A stretch of DNA of 64,000 nt from Arcicella aurantiaca (lineage in GTDB: Bacteria > Bacteroidota > Bacteroidia > Cytophagales > Spirosomataceae). Shown here one piece after another: positions 59,334 to 64,000 of this stretch (within the stretch, counting starts at the first letter, position 1; every line of letters starts with the position of its first letter). A program made the position numbers and the translations under genes. The stretch lies in the NCBI RefSeq assembly GCF_003148625.1, contig NZ_QGGO01000001.1, positions 62,001 through 126,000 on the forward strand. Direction: 5' to 3'. The notes under the pieces were generated by a model. It saw only the letters and a list, made by a program, of their open reading frames with translations, ran no database searches and was not told the origin of the DNA.

Positions 59334-62300
59334 ATGATTCATTTCTTCGGAAGTCCTCGGAGTGCTAACTCCAACACCGTTTTTGCGGTTCAAACGAAAG
59401 ACCAATTCTCTCAAGAAGACATCTCTAAATTGTTGTGGTTATTTAATAGTTCGCTTGACAATAAATATACCATCACCAATAATAATGAATCATCGCTGAA
59501 TGCTGTTTTTGTGGGGCCACGTGCTGCTATGATTACGCCTTGGAGTACAAATGCCGTCGAAATCACGCAAAATATGGGTATTTCGGGTATTATCAGAATT
59601 GAAGAATTTACAGAAGTCTCAGACGATTTTACAGATTTCGACCCGATGCTTTCTCAAAAATATACGCAACTCCACCAATCAATTTATACCGTTAATGTTC
59701 AGCCTGAGCCAATTTTAGAAATTGAAGACATTGCGGCTTATAACAAACAAGAAGGGTTGTCACTAAGTAATGAGGAGGTTGATTATTTGAATAATTTATC
59801 CGTAAAATTAGGTAGAAAATTAACAGATTCAGAAGTTTTCGGATTCTCGCAAGTAAACTCAGAACACTGTCGCCACAAAATTTTTAACGGTACTTTTGTT
59901 ATCGACGGAGAAGAAAAAGAAACTTCGCTTTTCAAATTAATCAAGAAGACTTCGCAAGAAAACCCGAACGATATTGTTTCGGCATATAAAGATAATGTTG
60001 CCTTTATCAAAGGTCCAAAAGTTACCCAATTTGCCCCTCTAAGTGCTGATAAGCCCGATTTTTACGCTGAAAAAGAATTCGATTCTGTCATTTCTGTCAA
60101 AGCAGAAACGCATAATTTCCCTACTACGGTTGAGCCTTTCAATGGGGCAGCAACGGGTTCGGGTGGTGAAATTCGTGACCGTTTAGCGGGTGGACAAGGT
60201 TCTTTACCATTGGCAGGAACTGCCGTTTATATGACTTCTTATTCACGTTTAGAAGAAAATCGTCCTTGGGAAAAAGGCATGAATGAGCGTGATTGGTTGT
60301 ATCAAACGCCAATGGATATTTTGATTAAAGCCTCAAATGGAGCTTCTGATTTTGGAAATAAATTCGGTCAGCCTTTAATTACGGGTTCTGTTCTTACGTT
60401 TGAACATGAAGAAGAAGCTCGCAAATTAGGTTTTGATAAAGTAATTATGTTGGCAGGCGGAATTGGCTACGGAAAAGAAAGCCAAGCCATCAAGCAAAAG
60501 CCAAGCGTGGGTGATAAAGTAGTGATTTTAGGTGGTGAAAATTACCGAATTGGTATGGGAGGAGCGGCCGTTTCTTCGGCTGATACAGGTGCTTTTGGTT
60601 CTGGAATTGAATTAAATGCCATTCAACGTTCTAATCCAGAAATGCAAAAACGTGCTGCCAATGCCATTCGTGGTTTGGTGGAAAGTGACCATAATCCAAT
60701 TGTTTCTATTCACGACCACGGTGCGGGTGGACACTTAAACTGTCTTTCTGAATTGGTGGAAGAAACAGGTGGTTTGATTGATTTAGATAAATTACCTGTC
60801 GGCGACCCAACACTTTCGGCGAAGGAAATTATCGGAAATGAGTCGCAAGAACGTATGGGTTTGGTGATTGGCGAAGCTGATTTGGAAACACTCCAACGCA
60901 TTGCAGACCGTGAACGCTCACCTATGTACGCAGTGGGTGATATTACAGGAAGTCACCGTTTTACGTTTGAATCTAAAACTACAGGAGCAAAACCAATGGA
61001 TTTTGCCATTGAAGATATGTTCGGAAGTTCTCCAAAGGTGATTATGGAGGATAAAACTATGGTAAGAAATTATGCTGATGTTGATTATTCGGCTGAAAAT
61101 ATTCCTGCTTACTTAAATCAAGTGCTTCAATTAGAGGCAGTTGCTTGTAAAGATTGGTTGACTAACAAAGTTGACCGTTGCGTAGGCGGACGAGTTGCCA
61201 AACAACAATGTGCAGGACCTTTGCAATTGCCTTTGAATAATGTTGGGGTGATGGCTTTGGATTTTAAAGGAAAAGAAGGAATTGCTACCACCGTTGGACA
61301 TTCGCCTGTGGCATCGTTAGTTGACCCAGTTGCAGGTTCAAGAACGGCTATTGGAGAAGCATTATCAAACATCGTTTTTGCTCCTTTGAAAGACGGTTTA
61401 AAATCGGTTTCATTATCAGCTAACTGGATGTGGGCTTGTAAAAATGCAGGCGAAGATGCACGTTTATACGAAGCCGTGAAAGGTTGTTCAGACTTTGCTA
61501 TTGAATTAGGAATCAATATTCCAACGGGAAAAGATTCGCTTTCGATGAAGCAAAAATATCCAAATGATGAAGTAATTGCCCCAGGAACGGTGATTATTTC
61601 AGCAGGTGGAAATTGTTCTGATATTACGCAAGTAGTTGAACCTGTTTTGAAAAGAAATGGTGGAAATATTTACTTCTTAAATTTATCGCAAGATTCTTTC
61701 AAATTAGGCGGAAGTTCTTTTGCTCAAATTTTGAATAAAGTAGGTAGCGAAGTACCAACAATAACGAATGCTGAATACTTCAAAAATGCCTTTAATGTAT
61801 TCCAAGATTTAATTAAAGCAGGAAAAATCAAAGCAGGACACGACGTTGGTAGTGGAGGTTTAGTCACTACTTTATTAGAAATGTGCTTTGCCGATGTAAA
61901 TCTTGGAGCAGAATATGATTTGACTGCTTTGGGTGAAAATGATTCTGTAAAAGCTTTATTCAACGAAAATATCAGTTTGGTTTTCCAAGCGGATGCGGAA
62001 GTAGAAGCCGTTTTTACTCAAAATAATATTGCCATTTTCAACATCGGACAAGTAGTTGAAGGGGATTCGGTTACGGTTAAAAATAATGCTGATTCATTTA
62101 CGTTCAATGTATCGGAATTAAGAGATACTTGGTATAAAACTTCATTCCTTTTAGATTCAAGACAATCGAAAAATGGAACTTCTTTGGAGCGTTATACCAA
62201 CTACAAAAATCAACCATTGACTTATACTTTCCCTGCTCAATTTGACGGAAAGAAACCAGTGATTGATGCTTCAAAACCAAGACCAAAAGCGGCTATTATT

Positions 62301-63032
62301 CGTGAAAAAGGTTCAAACTCAGAGCGTGAAATGGCAAATGCCATGTTCTTGGCAGGTTTTGATGTAAAAGACGTTCACATGACCGATTTAATTTCTGGTC
62401 GTGAAACTTTGGAAGATATTCAGTTTATCGGTGCCGTTGGAGGTTTTTCAAATTCAGACGTTTTAGGTTCTGCCAAAGGTTGGGCAGGAGCGTTCTTGTA
62501 CAACGAAAAAGCCAATACTGCTTTGAAAAACTTTTTCAAACGTGAAGACACGCTTTCGGTGGGTATTTGTAATGGTTGTCAGTTGTTGATGGAATTGGAA
62601 TTGATTAATCCAGACCATGAAGTTCACGGAAAAATGCAGCACAACGTTTCGCATAAACACGAAAGTATTTTTACTTCGGTGAAAATTCAGCCAAATAATT
62701 CGGTGATGCTTTCTACTTTGGAAGGAGCAACTTTGGGCGTTTGGGTGTCGCACGGAGAAGGAAAATTCAATTTGCCAGCTTCAGAAGACCAATATAATAT
62801 CGTTGCAAAATATGGTTATGAAAGTTATCCTGCCAATCCAAATGGTTCAGATTATAACACGGCTATGATGTGTGATTCAACGGGAAGACACTTAGTAATG
62901 ATGCCTCACATCGAGCGTTCAACTTTCCCTTGGAACTGGGCAAATTACCCAGGAAGAGGACAAAAAGACGAAGTTTCACCGTGGTTAGAAGCATTCGTGA
63001 ATGCTAAAAAATGGATTGACGCTCAGGCGTAA
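59334..63032 (+). CDS. purL: Phosphoribosylformylglycinamidine synthase, single-chain
   Basis: 1232 residues, the long PurL form with an N-terminal PurS-like domain, two AIRS-type ATP-binding halves, and a C-terminal glutamine amidotransferase. It makes FGAM from FGAR, glutamine and ATP in purine synthesis. Motifs: SEVFGFSQVNSEHCRHKIFN near 165, AETHNFPTTVEPFNGAATGS near 258, IPTGKDSLSMKQKYPNDEV near 735, and the class I glutaminase with the nucleophile Cys in SVGICNGCQLLMELELI near 1078 and PHIERSTFPWNW with the His-Glu pair near 1190. The start is the ATG 59334. The gene is single, with a downstream terminator. Confidence 0.97.
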   Translation: MIHFFGSPRSANSNTVFAVQTKDQFSQEDISKLLWLFNSSLDNKYTITNNNESSLNAVFVGPRAAMITPWSTNAVEITQNMGISGIIRIEEFTEVSDDFTDFDPMLSQKYTQLHQSIYTVNVQPEPILEIEDIAAYNKQEGLSLSNEEVDYLNNLSVKLGRKLTDSEVFGFSQVNSEHCRHKIFNGTFVIDGEEKETSLFKLIKKTSQENPNDIVSAYKDNVAFIKGPKVTQFAPLSADKPDFYAEKEFDSVISVKAETHNFPTTVEPFNGAATGSGGEIRDRLAGGQGSLPLAGTAVYMTSYSRLEENRPWEKGMNERDWLYQTPMDILIKASNGASDFGNKFGQPLITGSVLTFEHEEEARKLGFDKVIMLAGGIGYGKESQAIKQKPSVGDKVVILGGENYRIGMGGAAVSSADTGAFGSGIELNAIQRSNPEMQKRAANAIRGLVESDHNPIVSIHDHGAGGHLNCLSELVEETGGLIDLDKLPVGDPTLSAKEIIGNESQERMGLVIGEADLETLQRIADRERSPMYAVGDITGSHRFTFESKTTGAKPMDFAIEDMFGSSPKVIMEDKTMVRNYADVDYSAENIPAYLNQVLQLEAVACKDWLTNKVDRCVGGRVAKQQCAGPLQLPLNNVGVMALDFKGKEGIATTVGHSPVASLVDPVAGSRTAIGEALSNIVFAPLKDGLKSVSLSANWMWACKNAGEDARLYEAVKGCSDFAIELGINIPTGKDSLSMKQKYPNDEVIAPGTVIISAGGNCSDITQVVEPVLKRNGGNIYFLNLSQDSFKLGGSSFAQILNKVGSEVPTITNAEYFKNAFNVFQDLIKAGKIKAGHDVGSGGLVTTLLEMCFADVNLGAEYDLTALGENDSVKALFNENISLVFQADAEVEAVFTQNNIAIFNIGQVVEGDSVTVKNNADSFTFNVSELRDTWYKTSFLLDSRQSKNGTSLERYTNYKNQPLTYTFPAQFDGKKPVIDASKPRPKAAIIREKGSNSEREMANAMFLAGFDVKDVHMTDLISGRETLEDIQFIGAVGGFSNSDVLGSAKGWAGAFLYNEKANTALKNFFKREDTLSVGICNGCQLLMELELINPDHEVHGKMQHNVSHKHESIFTSVKIQPNNSVMLSTLEGATLGVWVSHGEGKFNLPASEDQYNIVAKYGYESYPANPNGSDYNTAMMCDSTGRHLVMMPHIERSTFPWNWANYPGRGQKDEVSPWLEAFVNAKKWIDAQA

Positions 63033-63038
63033 TTAAGT

Positions 63039-63074
63039 ACAAGGACGATTCAAGATTTACGATTTACGATTGCC
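63039..63074. repeat. Heptad array after purL
   Basis: acgattc-aagattt, then acgattt-acgattg. Confidence 0.65.
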
Positions 63075-63143
63075 ATAAGTCTGATTATCAGCGATTTATG
63101 GAGTCTCAGGGTAGTGTTCTATTTTGTCCCATTGCTTATAAGC

Positions 63144-63183
63144 AAAACGGCACAAAAGATTTTTCTTTTGTGCCGTTTTTTGT
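63144..63183 (+). terminator. Terminator after purL
   Basis: Arms aaaacggcacaaaaga and tcttttgtgccgtttt followed by tttgtg. Also suited to end the convergent nuclease gene. Confidence 0.85.
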
Positions 63184-63223
63184 GAGTTGATAATATGATT
63201 AATCTATTTCGGATTTGCGAATA

Positions 63224-64000
63224 TTATTTTCCTATTTCGATTCGTATTTCTTCAATTTGTCTTAACGAAAGTCCAGTAATATCTGCAATAAATTGGTTGT
63301 CTGCCCCTTTAATAATTGCATTTTTAGCTATCTCTACATTCCTGTTTTGTCGGACAATGTCTTCTGCTTCTGATTTTAGAGAAAGAATCTCACTCGCTTT
63401 ATAATGCAAATAATCCAAATAACGATTATAACTAAACTGGTCGTCTTCTGGAAGTCGCATATAGTCCAAAACCTCACCAGCCTCTTTAAGTCCTTTTGCT
63501 TTAAACTCATCTTTCACTTCACTGTTTTTCAAGAAGTAAATCCATTCGTCTAAATTGTCTTTTGCGATGTCGTTAAACTTATTTACTTTGATAATATAAA
63601 ACTCAGGGAATATATCCGAAACTTTATCTTTTGAAAATGCTGTTTTTTGTTTGTCGGAAAGCGTTAATGTATCATTTTGATGAAGTCCGAAAAAATTTGT
63701 GCTACCCTTATAAACATAATCTTGTCCTTGACCAAGGTCAAAATAGACAATATTGATAGAAATTACCTTTTTAATTTCAGAGTAAGCTTGCCCCAATGAC
63801 AAGTTTTCTGTCAAGGCCTTTGAAGCTCCGTAAGCCATTCTGTGAAAAAAATCAATCTCGTAAGTGTTTTGAATCTCAACAACAATTAACTCATTTTTAG
63901 AGTTTTGTGTAAGAATATCCACCCGATTAAACTTGTCGTCTTCGGTGTCTTGATTACTCTCACTCTCCAATATTTTTTCAATACGAATATCTTCAAATAG
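63224..64000 (-). CDS. Rpn-family recombination-promoting nuclease / PD-(D/E)XK protein, partial
   Basis: Cut at the right edge; the frame stays open to position 64000 (reads LFEDIRIEKILESESNQDTE without a start). Pattern of the Rpn/PDDEXK_2 family: DDKFNRVDILTQNSKNELIV (active Asp), VVEIQNTYEIDFFHRMAYGA (ExQ motif), SKALTENLSLGQAYSEIKKV, VYFDLGQGQDYVYKGST and a C-terminal helical DNA-binding-like tail ending ITGLSLRQIEEIRIEIGK. Members promote recombination or restrict DNA, often as multi-copy mobile-like genes. Active residues look intact. N-terminus lies outside. Confidence 0.85.
   Translation of the reverse strand, partial: LFEDIRIEKILESESNQDTEDDKFNRVDILTQNSKNELIVVEIQNTYEIDFFHRMAYGASKALTENLSLGQAYSEIKKVISINIVYFDLGQGQDYVYKGSTNFFGLHQNDTLTLSDKQKTAFSKDKVSDIFPEFYIIKVNKFNDIAKDNLDEWIYFLKNSEVKDEFKAKGLKEAGEVLDYMRLPEDDQFSYNRYLDYLHYKASEILSLKSEAEDIVRQNRNVEIAKNAIIKGADNQFIADITGLSLRQIEEIRIEIGK

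Noticed and set aside
61127-61516. 129-residue antisense ORF in purL
   Set aside because: Shadow frame inside a fully conserved synthase gene.

Overview
The window looks like chromosomal DNA from a Bacteroidota species, most likely order Cytophagales (Flectobacillus/Arcicella/Emticicia-like relatives; genus is a guess). The DNA is AT-rich. It encodes a type IX secretion C-terminal sorting domain, Reg_prop/Y_Y_Y sensor kinase with a LytTR regulator, DUF1080 and DUF2911 proteins, Tat-exported sugar isomerases and TTTG-type -7 promoter boxes. Most genes are housekeeping genes in short operons, and there is no prophage or large island.

Layout. 1-6 kb: start of dprA (cut by the edge), a MerR regulator, alaS, a DUF4258/DUF2283 overlapping pair, pabB and an unknown protein. 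6-10 kb: a LytS/LytTR two-component pair. 10-16 kb: leuS, an RluA-type pseudouridine synthase, a Uma2 nuclease, a MATE pump. 16-23 kb: an M1 peptidase, a Tat sugar isomerase, a Tet-type MFS pump, two exported proteins and pyrD. 23-29 kb: two glycosyltransferases, tRNA-Arg(CCU), hflX, and an AAA+/M41 hybrid protease. 29-35 kb: a DUF2911 protein, a papain-like protease with a Glu/Asp tail, and atpG and atpA standing alone. 35-44 kb: an ABC exporter, a NUDIX hydrolase, an accessory patch (higA, broken higB, unknown genes, a two-gene cassette) and pyruvate carboxylase fused to a gamma-glutamylcyclotransferase-like domain. 44-53 kb: pdxA, a second Tat sugar isomerase, a hydroxyacid dehydrogenase, a phosphoesterase, a second M1 peptidase with T9SS tail, and a DUF1080 protein. 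53-64 kb: katG, a WYL regulator, DinB and YdeI genes that share an identical operator, an exonuclease/phosphatase-family protein, purL, and an Rpn-family nuclease (cut by the edge).

The strongest unexplained signals are these. (1) A two-gene cassette (DUF6934-like plus a 42-residue protein) sits exactly between two 246-bp copies of the 3' end of the pyruvate carboxylase gene; the copies differ mostly at silent positions, as if the gene end had been replaced by integration. (2) An 18-bp palindrome, CTGACATAGGGTTGTCAG, lies at identical promoter spacing before the dinB-like and ydeI-like genes, next to a WYL regulator. (3) Arrays of degenerate 7-bp repeats fill leaders of alaS, leuS, NUDIX and others, and are read through inside alaS, leuS, the pseudouridine synthase gene and the end of hflX. 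(4) A 160-bp MITE occurs twice with 8-bp target duplications, and half of its core is translated inside leuS. (5) Several families of REP-like paired palindromes occur, one of which supplies the C-terminus of a dehydrogenase.

All family names come from reading the translations and from memory. No database search was run.
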